Shown: piece by piece, positions 1 through 5,135 of the stretch
Layout: every line of letters begins with the position of its first letter
Position numbering within the stretch: the first letter of the stretch is position 1
Assembly (NCBI GenBank): GCA_013815405.1
Contig: JACDGF010000190.1
Coordinates: forward strand, 1 to 5,135
Direction of reading: 5' to 3'
Origin: Caulobacteraceae bacterium
GTDB taxonomy: Bacteria > Pseudomonadota > Alphaproteobacteria > Caulobacterales > Caulobacteraceae
Length of the DNA stretch: 5,135 nt
The notes under the pieces: model-generated
What the model saw: the letters and a program-made list of their open reading frames with translations, nothing else
Database searches by the model: none
What the model was told of the DNA's origin: nothing
Position numbers and translations under genes: made by a program

Positions 1-33
1 GCGGCCACCGGCGCGATCCTCGGCGACAGGTAG
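1..33 (+). CDS. C-terminal end of an upstream gene, possibly a small PepSY-domain periplasmic protein (partial)
   Basis: The first reading frame is open from base 1 and ends at the TAG at 31-33, giving the ten-residue tail AATGAILGDR. An ending of the form D/A-A-x-TG-x-I/V-L is typical of the last beta-strand of PepSY domains, small periplasmic modules often encoded beside two-component systems. The response regulator begins nine bases after this stop, in the same frame, so the two genes are probably co-transcribed. In Sinorhizobium the gene preceding feuPQ, feuN, encodes a small periplasmic protein that restrains the kinase FeuQ; an equivalent role here is inference from position. Ten residues are too few to be sure of the family, although a gene end at this place is likely. 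Confidence 0.45.
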   Translation, partial: AATGAILGDR

Positions 34-42
34 CCAAGCGCC

Positions 43-723
43 GTGCGCATACTCCTGGTCGAGGACGACCCGGATCTCTCCCGGCAGCTGAAGCAGGCGC
101 TGGCCGACGCGGACTACGCCGTCGATCACGCCCCGGACGGCGAGGAGGCGCGTTTCCTGGGCGAGACCGAACCCTATGACGCCATCATCCTGGATCTAGG
201 GCTACCGAAGATCGACGGCGCCTCGGTCCTGGAGGGGTGGCGGCGCGCCAATCTGACCATGCCGGTGCTGATCCTCACCGCCCGCAGCGCCTGGAGCGAA
301 AAAGTGGCCGGGTTCGACGCGGGGGCGGACGACTATCTGACCAAACCCTTCCACACCGAGGAACTCCTGGCGCGCCTTCGCGCCCTGCTCCGCCGTTCCG
401 CCGGCCACGCCGCCCCCAGCCTTTCCTGCGGCGCCCTGCGGCTCGATCCACGCGCCGCCCGCGCCTCCGTGGCGGGCGAGCCGCTGCGCCTGACCTCGCT
501 GGAGTACCGGCTGCTGCACTACCTGATCATGCATCAGGGACGGGTGATCAGCCGCACCGAGTTGGTCGAGCATCTTTACGATCAGGATTTCGATCGGGAT
601 TCAAACACCATAGAGGTTTTCATCGGCCGGGTTCGCAAGAAGATCGGGGCCGAGCGAGTGGAAACCGTTCGCGGCCTCGGCTATCGGCTCGTCTGCCTGG
701 AGGACGAGGCGAAGGAAGCGTGA
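43..723 (+). CDS. feuP: OmpR/PhoB-family response regulator, FeuP/PhoP-like
   Basis: This cytoplasmic DNA-binding response regulator has 226 residues, the usual family length. The receiver domain (about 1-115) carries the acidic pocket E7-D8-D9, the phosphoacceptor D51 in ILDLGLP, the switch T79 in LILTARS, and K101 in the KPF motif. A winged-helix output domain (about 125-220) shows LTSLEYRLLHYL, the recognition-helix region DSNTIEVFIGRVRKKI and the closing RGLGYRL. The GTG start is the first possible start after an in-frame TAG at 31-33; only a weak AGG lies upstream, 12 bases away, so translation may depend on the preceding gene. The partner kinase starts within this gene's stop codon. The FeuP assignment rests on the PhoP-like sequence together with the adjacent kinase and ccm genes, as in rhizobia. 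Its target promoters cannot be read from this window. Two rare CTA leucine codons sit just after the D51 codon. Family certain; the exact orthologue name less so. Confidence 0.9.
   Translation: MRILLVEDDPDLSRQLKQALADADYAVDHAPDGEEARFLGETEPYDAIILDLGLPKIDGASVLEGWRRANLTMPVLILTARSAWSEKVAGFDAGADDYLTKPFHTEELLARLRALLRRSAGHAAPSLSCGALRLDPRAARASVAGEPLRLTSLEYRLLHYLIMHQGRVISRTELVEHLYDQDFDRDSNTIEVFIGRVRKKIGAERVETVRGLGYRLVCLEDEAKEA
712..723 (+). other. Stop/start overlap GTGA joining response regulator and kinase, with close Shine-Dalgarno-like AAGGA
   Basis: The kinase GTG (720-722) overlaps the regulator's TGA (721-723) in the four bases GTGA. An AAGGA at 712-716 lies only three bases before the GTG, shorter than the usual 5-9, so re-initiation by ribosomes finishing the regulator is the likely route. 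The kinase frame has no better start: the next in-frame candidate, a TTG at 777, would cut into the first membrane segment. Inference from the sequence alone. Confidence 0.7.
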
Positions 724-2120
724 GCGGCCCCGGCGCGCTTGGTTCCTCGTTCGGCCGGCCGTCCCTCGTCCGACGATTGATCCTTCTGGCCGCCGCCTGG
801 AGCCTGGCGGTTCTGGTCGTGGCCGGCCTCTCGCTCTCGGCCTTTTTCGACCATGCTGCGACGGCAAGGTTCGACGATGAGCTTTCGGACAACATCGATG
901 AGCTCCTGGCCGGGACCTCGGCCGAGGCCGGACGCATCGCCGCCCCCACCTTGACCGACCCCCGCGCGTTGCGTGTCTATAGCGGCGACTATTGGGAGAT
1001 CGCCATGCCCAACGGGGCGGGTGGCTTGCGCGCCGTGGCGCGCTCTCGATCCCTATGGGACCAAACCCTGCCGCCACCCCCGGCGGGATCCCCCGCCCTC
1101 GCGAAGGCCGAGGGCAAGCTTCTCTTCTATGACAGCGCCGGCCCCGTGGGACAGCCGCTGCGCGTCGCCGCGCTGCAGGGGCGACTGGGCGAGGCGAAAG
1201 GCCCGGTGGTGTTCATGTCGGCACTCGACCGCTCGCCCGTGGATCGTGATGTCCGCACCTTCGCCACCGCCGTCACCGGCGCCCTGGTGCTCTTGGGGGC
1301 CGGCCTGATCGCGGCGGTGATCCTCCAGGTCCGCATCGGCCTTCAGCCGCTCTTCGCCCTGCGGCGCGAGGTGGCCGCGGTGCGCACCGGTCGATCGGAG
1401 CGCATCGTCGGAGACTACCCAACCGAGCTCGAGCCCCTCGCCGCGGAACTCAATGCCCTGATGGCCCACAATCAGGAGGTGGTGGAGCGGCAGCGAACCC
1501 ATGTGGGCAACCTGGCCCATGCGCTGCGCACGCCCCTGTCGGTCATCCTCGCCGAGGCGCGGCGGGAACCGGGGCGCCTCTCGGAGGTGGTGTCGCGACA
1601 GGCCGAGACCATGGGCCAGCAGGTCGACCATCACCTGCGGCGCGCCCGGGCCGCGGCGCACACCCAGGGCCAGGGCGAGCGCACCGCCGTCGCGCCCGTG
1701 CTGGAAGAACTGAGCCGCACTCTGGAGAAGATCTTTCGCGACAAGGTCGCCTCGGTCGACTGGCGATGCCCCGACGATCTCTGTTTTCCGGGGGAACGCC
1801 AGGATCTTCTGGAAATCGCTGGAAACGTCATGGAGAACGCCTGCAAATGGTGCTCCGGCAAGGTGCGGGTCACCGCCGCCGCTTTTCCCCCGCGTCGATT
1901 TTCGTTGACGGTCGAGGACGATGGCGCGGGCCTCGCTGACGATCAAAGGCGCGAGGTGCTGCGCCGCGGGGCGCGCCTGGACGAGAGCGCGCCGGGCTCC
2001 GGCCTGGGCCTTTCCATCGTCGATGAACTCGTCCGCGCCTACGGGGGCGAGACGAACCTCGCCCGGTCGCCCATGGGGGGACTGAAGGTCGAACTGATCC
2101 TGCCGCGCGCCGAAGGCTGA
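720..2120 (+). CDS. feuQ: Membrane sensor histidine kinase, FeuQ/PhoQ-like
   Basis: This inner-membrane kinase (466 residues) pairs with the regulator just upstream. Visible in order: a short cytoplasmic N-terminus, TM1 (about 20-43), a periplasmic sensor region (about 44-180), TM2 (about 181-204) and a HAMP-like linker. The dimerisation domain carries phosphoacceptor H267 in NLAHALRTPL. The ATPase domain has an N box with N369 and N373 (NVMENACKW), G1 box D400-D401-G402-A403-G404, and G2 box G426-S427-G428-L429-G430-L431. The wording NACKW and RGARLDE...GSGLGLSIV is that of the PhoQ/FeuQ group. The periplasmic part has no recognisable ligand fold; it contains an acidic stretch (FDDELSDNIDELL, 51-63) and a proline cluster. 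Four cysteines (350, 355, 375, 378) lie in the ATPase domain, two of them as C-K-W-C inside the N box. All catalytic residues are present, so it should be active. The frame stays open upstream of 720, but that part only shadows the regulator gene. Confidence 0.88.
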   Translation: MSGPGALGSSFGRPSLVRRLILLAAAWSLAVLVVAGLSLSAFFDHAATARFDDELSDNIDELLAGTSAEAGRIAAPTLTDPRALRVYSGDYWEIAMPNGAGGLRAVARSRSLWDQTLPPPPAGSPALAKAEGKLLFYDSAGPVGQPLRVAALQGRLGEAKGPVVFMSALDRSPVDRDVRTFATAVTGALVLLGAGLIAAVILQVRIGLQPLFALRREVAAVRTGRSERIVGDYPTELEPLAAELNALMAHNQEVVERQRTHVGNLAHALRTPLSVILAEARREPGRLSEVVSRQAETMGQQVDHHLRRARAAAHTQGQGERTAVAPVLEELSRTLEKIFRDKVASVDWRCPDDLCFPGERQDLLEIAGNVMENACKWCSGKVRVTAAAFPPRRFSLTVEDDGAGLADDQRREVLRRGARLDESAPGSGLGLSIVDELVRAYGGETNLARSPMGGLKVELILPRAEG

Positions 2121-2169
2121 CCCCCAAGGGTCCTCGCCCTCGCTCCGGTTTTTGGGTAACGAAGATCGC
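2121..2169 (+). other. Intergenic gap between kinase gene and ccmI; no convincing promoter or terminator
   Basis: These 49 bases are the longest non-coding stretch inside the window. They hold a short T run (2149-2153) and weak inverted repeats, for example AGGG at 2127-2130 with CCCT at 2137-2140, but no stem strong enough to call a terminator. No recognisable -35/-10 pair was seen. GAAG at 2161-2164, five bases before the ATG at 2170, can serve as a weak ribosome site for ccmI. If ccmI has a promoter or regulator site of its own, this gap or the end of the kinase gene is where it would be. Confidence 0.5.
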
Positions 2170-3252
2170 ATGATCGGGTTTTGGATCGCGGCGGCGCTTC
2201 TCGCGGCAAGCGCCGCGATTCTAATGGTTCGTGGCGGCCGCGCCGCCGCCCTCGGCGCCGATCGCGATCCGGCCGTATCGGTGTACCGGCGCGCCTTGGC
2301 CGAAATCGACGACATGGCCGAGCGCGACCTGATCGCGCCGGACGAACGGCGCGCCACGCGGGCCGAGGCCGCTCGGCGCCTTCTCGTCGCCGCCGATCGC
2401 CAGGTCCAGCCCCCGACGCGGCGCCTGGGGCAGTCGGGCCTGCTCGCGGTCGCGGCGGCCGGGCCCTTTTTGGCGGTCCTGATTTATGGGGCGATGGGAT
2501 CACCCGACGCCCCGGATCAGCCTTTCGCCGGGCGCCTGGCGCGATGGCGGGCCAGCCCCGAACTCGACCGTCCCGCCGAACTTGCCGCCGCGCTACGCTC
2601 CCTGGCGTCCGAGCACCCGGGCGACGCCGAGCCTCTTCGACGCCTGGCCTCCCTCGACCTCGCCTTGGGTGACGCGGACGGCGCGGCCCACGCCCTTCGC
2701 AAGGCGATCACGATCGCGCCCGATCGCGCCGACCTCCTCGCGCCGCTGGGCGAGCTGGTGGTCTTGAAGGCACAGGGCGTGGTGGGGCCGGAGGCCGACG
2801 CGCTCTTTCGCCGCGCCCTGCGTGGGGACGCCGGATCGCCGACCGCCCGCTATTATCTCGCCCGCGCCCGGATCGCCCGGGGCGACGGCGCCGGCGGCCT
2901 GGCCCTTTGGCGCGATCTTCTGGGCGCCCTGGCGACCGGCGATCCGCGCCGCCCCATGCTGGAGGCGGACATTGCCGCGGTGGAAAGGACCGGACATCTG
3001 GCCGACGCCGCGCCGCCGATCTCCTCGGCCGCGGCGTCCGAGGCCATTCGCGGTATGGTCGACGGGCTTGCCCAGCGCCTGGAAACCCGCCCGGACGATC
3101 CCGCCGGCTGGGTGCGGCTGGTTCGCGCCTATGCGGTGCTGGGTGAAAGCGACAAGCAAGCCGCCGCGGCGGCGCGAGCGCGACGCCTCTACCGCGGGGA
3201 CCCGGCGGTTCAGAGGGCGCTGGCGGCGGCCCAGCGGCCGGCGCCGTCCTAG
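2170..3252 (+). CDS. ccmI: Cytochrome c maturation protein CcmI (CycH), apocytochrome chaperone of the heme lyase complex
   Basis: CcmI (360 residues) is an inner-membrane protein of System I cytochrome c biogenesis. In the family it binds the C-terminal part of apocytochrome c, works with CcmH, and delivers the substrate to CcmF. The sequence shows the expected plan: TM1 at about 2-20 opening with MIGFW, and a charged cytoplasmic loop (about 21-88) with the family-typical VYRRALAEIDD and a following acidic/arginine helix. TM2 follows at about 90-108, then a periplasmic region with the usual QPFAGRLARW-type entry and an alanine-rich TPR-like domain (about 130-270) of paired helices such as LRRLASLDLALGDADGAAHA. 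The helical C-terminus may contain another TPR-like unit. I chose the ATG at 2170 because it gives the canonical CcmI N-terminus; a TTG at 2152 would add six residues and has no family support. It is a single full-length CcmI with both the CcmI-1 membrane part and the CcmI-2 TPR part. ccmE follows after 12 bases. Confidence 0.92.
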   Translation: MIGFWIAAALLAASAAILMVRGGRAAALGADRDPAVSVYRRALAEIDDMAERDLIAPDERRATRAEAARRLLVAADRQVQPPTRRLGQSGLLAVAAAGPFLAVLIYGAMGSPDAPDQPFAGRLARWRASPELDRPAELAAALRSLASEHPGDAEPLRRLASLDLALGDADGAAHALRKAITIAPDRADLLAPLGELVVLKAQGVVGPEADALFRRALRGDAGSPTARYYLARARIARGDGAGGLALWRDLLGALATGDPRRPMLEADIAAVERTGHLADAAPPISSAAASEAIRGMVDGLAQRLETRPDDPAGWVRLVRAYAVLGESDKQAAAAARARRLYRGDPAVQRALAAAQRPAPS

Positions 3253-3253
3253 C

Positions 3254-3258
3254 GAAGG
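3254..3258 (+). promoter_or_regulatory. Shine-Dalgarno GAAGG for ccmE
   Basis: GAAGG lies six bases before the GTG at 3265 and just after the ccmI stop (3250-3252). Spacing and sequence support the GTG as the true ccmE start, which also gives the expected short cytoplasmic N-terminus before the membrane anchor. Confidence 0.65.
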
Positions 3259-3264
3259 CCCGCC

Positions 3265-3756
3265 GTGATCCCGCTTTCCAGATCGCGCACCGCCCGGCGA
3301 CGGCTCTTGATGATCGCCGTCGTCGCGCCGATCCTCAGCCTCGCGGCGGGCCTTGCCCTGTACGGCCTGCGGGGATCCATTTCCTATTTCTACACGCCGG
3401 CCCAGGCGATGGCGGCGCATGTGGCGGTCGGCCGGGCCATCCAGCTCGGCGGACTGGTCGAGCGCGGCAGCGTCGCCGCGCGCGTCGACGGCGGGGTGGA
3501 CTTCGTGGTTTCCGACCGGACCCGCAGCTCGCAGGTGAGTTATCATGGCGATCTGCCCGACCTTTTCCGCGAGGGTCAGGGGGTGGTGGCGCTGGGCGCC
3601 TATGACGCCGCCGGAGTCTTCGTCGCCACCCAGGTTCTCGCCAAGCACGACGAGCGCTACATGCCCCGTGAATTGAGCCGGGCCTTGAAGGCTCGGGGGG
3701 ACTGGCGCGGCGCGGGCGCCGGGGGCGCCTATGCGGCCAAGGCCGGCGCGCCGTGA
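3265..3756 (+). CDS. ccmE: Cytochrome c maturation heme chaperone CcmE (CycJ)
   Basis: CcmE (163 residues, normal length) is a membrane-anchored periplasmic protein. It receives heme from the CcmABCD complex, binds it covalently through a histidine, and passes it to the CcmF heme lyase. The sequence has an arginine-rich cytoplasmic start (SRSRTARRR), one membrane anchor (about 14-35), the junction YFYTPAQA, and an OB-fold beta-barrel domain containing IQLGGLVERGSV and FVVSDRTRSSQVSYHGDLPDLF (79-101, overall). The heme-attachment motif H128-D-E-R-Y132 lies in VLAKHDERYMP; H128 corresponds to E. coli H130, and the nearby tyrosine is the known axial ligand. The last 25 or so residues are Gly/Ala-rich and probably disordered, as in other CcmE tails. 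It is the ordinary histidine type, not the cysteine (CxxxY) variant of some archaea and sulfate reducers. The stop overlaps the ccmF start. Confidence 0.96.
   Translation: MIPLSRSRTARRRLLMIAVVAPILSLAAGLALYGLRGSISYFYTPAQAMAAHVAVGRAIQLGGLVERGSVAARVDGGVDFVVSDRTRSSQVSYHGDLPDLFREGQGVVALGAYDAAGVFVATQVLAKHDERYMPRELSRALKARGDWRGAGAGGAYAAKAGAP
3753..3756 (+). other. Stop/start overlap GTGA joining ccmE and ccmF
   Basis: The ccmF GTG (3753-3755) overlaps the ccmE TGA (3754-3756). The nearest purine-rich run, AAGG at 3739-3742, lies ten bases upstream and is a modest ribosome site. Coupled translation is therefore plausible for these two partners, which exchange heme directly. Confidence 0.7.
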
Positions 3757-5135
3757 TTGCCGAGTTCGGCCAGTTCGCCCTGATCCTGGGCTTTTGCCTG
3801 TCGCTGGCTCAGGCGGGCCTGTCGTTCGCCGGCCGGGCGCGGCGGGACGCGGCCTTGACCGGCGCCGGCGAGGGGGCGGCCATCGGCGCCTTCGCCGGTG
3901 TCGCCATCGGTTTCGCGGCGCTGATCATCGCCTTCGTCACCTCGGATTTCTCCGTGGTCAATGTGGCGGAAAACTCGCACACGGAAAAACCCCTGATCTA
4001 CAGGATCGCCGGCGCCTGGGGCAGCCACGAGGGGTCCATCCTGTTGTGGTGCTTCGCCCTGACCGCCTACGGAGCGGCGGTGGCAGGGGCGCGGGGCCTG
4101 CCCTGGGGACTCAAGGCGTTGACCGTCGCCGTCCAGGGAAGCCTGGGCGTCCTCTTCATCGGCTACATGGTTCTGGCGTCGAACCCGCTGCTGCGCGTCG
4201 CCGATCCGCCGGTGGAGGGCCGCTCGCTCAATCCTCTGCTGCAGGATCCGGCCCTGGCGGCCCACCCCCCGTTCCTCTACGCGGGCTATGTCGGGCTTTC
4301 GGTGGTGTTCTCCCTGGCCCTGGCGGCGCTCATCGAAGGGCGGGTGGACGGCGCCTGGGCGCGCTGGGTGCGGCCCTGGACCTTGGCGGCCTGGAGCCTG
4401 CTGACGATCGGGATCACCCTTGGGGCCTTCTGGGCCTATTACGAGCTGGGCTGGGGAGGCTGGTGGTTCTGGGACCCGGTCGAAAACGCCAGCCTGATGC
4501 CCTGGCTGGTGGCGACCGCCCTGCTGCATTCGGCCGTGGTGACCGAAAAACGCGGCGCCCTGGCAGGGTGGACGACCTTCCTGGCCATCTGCGCCTTCAC
4601 CCTCTCGATGCTGGGGGCCTTTCTGGTTCGTTCGGGCGTTCTCACCTCGGTCCACGCCTTCGCCATCGATCCCAAGCGCGGCGTCCTGCTGCTTGGCATC
4701 CTGGGGCTCGCCGCTGGGGTCGGTTTTGGCCTGTTCGCCTGGCGCGCGCCCTTGCTCAAGGACAAGGCGGCGTTCGCGCCGGTCAGCCGCGAAAGCGCCC
4801 TGGTGATCAACAACATCATCCTGGCGGCGGCCGCCGTCGCCGTGCTCACCGGCACGCTCTGGCCCCTGATCCTGGAGGCGTTCGGCCGCCAGGGCGGCGT
4901 CGGCGCGCCGTATTTCAATCTCGTGGTCGGCGTCCTCATGGCGTTCGCCTTCGTCTTCCTGCCCGCGGGCCCTCTGCTCGCGTGGAAGCGCGGCGACCTT
5001 TCCGACGTCCTCCGAAGGCTCTGGCTGGCGGCGCTCGTGGCGCTTGTCGCGGGCTTGGCGGTCTTCGCCGTGACCGACCCGCGCCAGGCGCTGGCGGCGG
5101 CCGAAGTGGGACTGGGCGCCTGGCTCGTCGCCGGC
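3753..5135 (+). CDS. ccmF: Cytochrome c heme lyase subunit CcmF (CycK), 3' end cut by window
   Basis: CcmF is a polytopic inner-membrane protein that takes heme from holo-CcmE and, with CcmH and CcmI, joins it to the CXXCH cysteines of apocytochrome c. The frame stays open from the GTG at 3753 to the window edge: 461 of the roughly 650-670 codons usual for the family. Around a dozen hydrophobic segments are visible. Conserved marks include YRIAGAWGSHEGSILLW (83-99), the tryptophan-rich heme-handling WWD motif WGGWWFWDPVEN (234-245), and RSGVLTSVHAF around 300. Three of the four heme-ligand histidines are in place: periplasmic H171 and H301 and membrane H259, matching E. coli H173, H303 and H261 with a constant offset of two. 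The fourth (E. coli H491) would lie just past the window end. MIAEFGQFAL is a normal CcmF N-terminus, so the start is secure. No frameshift or odd codon use is seen. The nitrite-reductase paralogue NrfE shares this fold, but the ccmI-ccmE context favours CcmF. Confidence 0.95.
   Translation, partial: MIAEFGQFALILGFCLSLAQAGLSFAGRARRDAALTGAGEGAAIGAFAGVAIGFAALIIAFVTSDFSVVNVAENSHTEKPLIYRIAGAWGSHEGSILLWCFALTAYGAAVAGARGLPWGLKALTVAVQGSLGVLFIGYMVLASNPLLRVADPPVEGRSLNPLLQDPALAAHPPFLYAGYVGLSVVFSLALAALIEGRVDGAWARWVRPWTLAAWSLLTIGITLGAFWAYYELGWGGWWFWDPVENASLMPWLVATALLHSAVVTEKRGALAGWTTFLAICAFTLSMLGAFLVRSGVLTSVHAFAIDPKRGVLLLGILGLAAGVGFGLFAWRAPLLKDKAAFAPVSRESALVINNIILAAAAVAVLTGTLWPLILEAFGRQGGVGAPYFNLVVGVLMAFAFVFLPAGPLLAWKRGDLSDVLRRLWLAALVALVAGLAVFAVTDPRQALAAAEVGLGAWLVAG

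Noticed and set aside
237..719. Long open upstream extension of the kinase frame over the response regulator gene
   Set aside because: It is an out-of-frame shadow of the regulator, rich in Arg/Pro/Gly and without family features; the kinase proper begins at the GTG at 720 with a normal N-terminus before TM1.
2120..2157. Possible terminator hairpin (ACCC...GGGT with a T run) between the kinase gene and ccmI
   Set aside because: Only three to four contiguous pairs form before mismatches, the loop is long, and the T run falls inside the putative structure rather than after it.
2152..2169. TTG start for ccmI, six codons upstream of the ATG
   Set aside because: The ATG at 2170 gives the standard CcmI N-terminus leading straight into TM1; the extension MGNEDR has no family counterpart and a poorer ribosome site.
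1053..2357. 434-codon open frame on the minus strand
   Set aside because: It lies opposite the kinase and the start of ccmI. The composition is Gly/Arg/His/Gln-rich with no recognisable domain; such frames arise by chance in high-GC genes with G/C third positions.
2593..3648. 351-codon open frame on the minus strand
   Set aside because: It crosses the ccmI/ccmE boundary antisense to both well-supported genes and shows no domain or plausible ribosome site.
3706..3728. GGCGCC-like repeat near the end of ccmE
   Set aside because: It is short, lies within the Gly/Ala-rich CcmE tail and reflects codon bias; it is not a mobile or regulatory repeat.
3729..4655. 308-codon open frame on the minus strand
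   Set aside because: It is antisense to ccmF; the translation is low-complexity Gln/Gly/Arg/Pro-rich, as expected from the complement of a membrane-protein gene.
1..5135. tRNA, rRNA, CRISPR array, insertion sequence, riboswitch or phage features
   Set aside because: Almost every base is accounted for by five recognised genes and one gene end, and no direct-repeat arrays, terminal inverted repeats, transposase motifs or tRNA-like folds were seen on either strand.

Overview
The window is a tightly packed, GC-rich stretch with every gene on the + strand. It reads as the chromosome of an alphaproteobacterium. The evidence is the gene order (PepSY-like gene end, FeuP/FeuQ-type two-component pair, then ccmI-ccmE-ccmF), the strong G/C preference at third codon positions, frequent GTG starts, and scarcity of GANTC, the CcrM methylation word of that class. 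A Caulobacterales- or Rhizobiales-like source fits, but the family cannot be fixed from the sequence alone.

Layout. Bases 1-33 are the last ten codons of an upstream gene whose ending resembles the C-terminus of a PepSY-domain periplasmic protein. Bases 43-723 encode an OmpR/PhoB-type response regulator. Bases 720-2120 encode its membrane sensor histidine kinase, which starts inside the regulator's stop codon. After a 49-base gap, the only noticeable intergenic space, come three genes of System I cytochrome c maturation: ccmI/cycH (2170-3252), ccmE/cycJ (3265-3756) and the first 461 codons of ccmF/cycK (3753 to the window end). ccmF is cut by the window edge and would be expected to run on for roughly 200 more codons, probably followed by ccmH/cycL. 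The ABC-transporter part of the system, ccmABCD, is not present here.

How the genes work together. CcmE is the periplasmic heme chaperone that carries heme covalently on a histidine. CcmF is the multispanning part of the heme lyase that takes heme from holo-CcmE and attaches it to apocytochrome c. CcmI binds apocytochrome c and presents it to the lyase. The kinase/regulator pair probably senses a periplasmic signal, possibly modulated by the upstream PepSY-like protein as FeuN modulates FeuQ in Sinorhizobium. Whether it controls the ccm genes or is only co-transcribed with them cannot be told from the sequence.

All catalytic and binding residues that fall inside the window are intact, and no frameshift, mobile element, RNA gene or CRISPR array was seen. 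The region looks like conserved core genome rather than a new system. The points worth a second look are the two-component/ccm linkage, the cysteine arrangement in the kinase, the GTG-start stop/start overlaps and the GANTC depletion.
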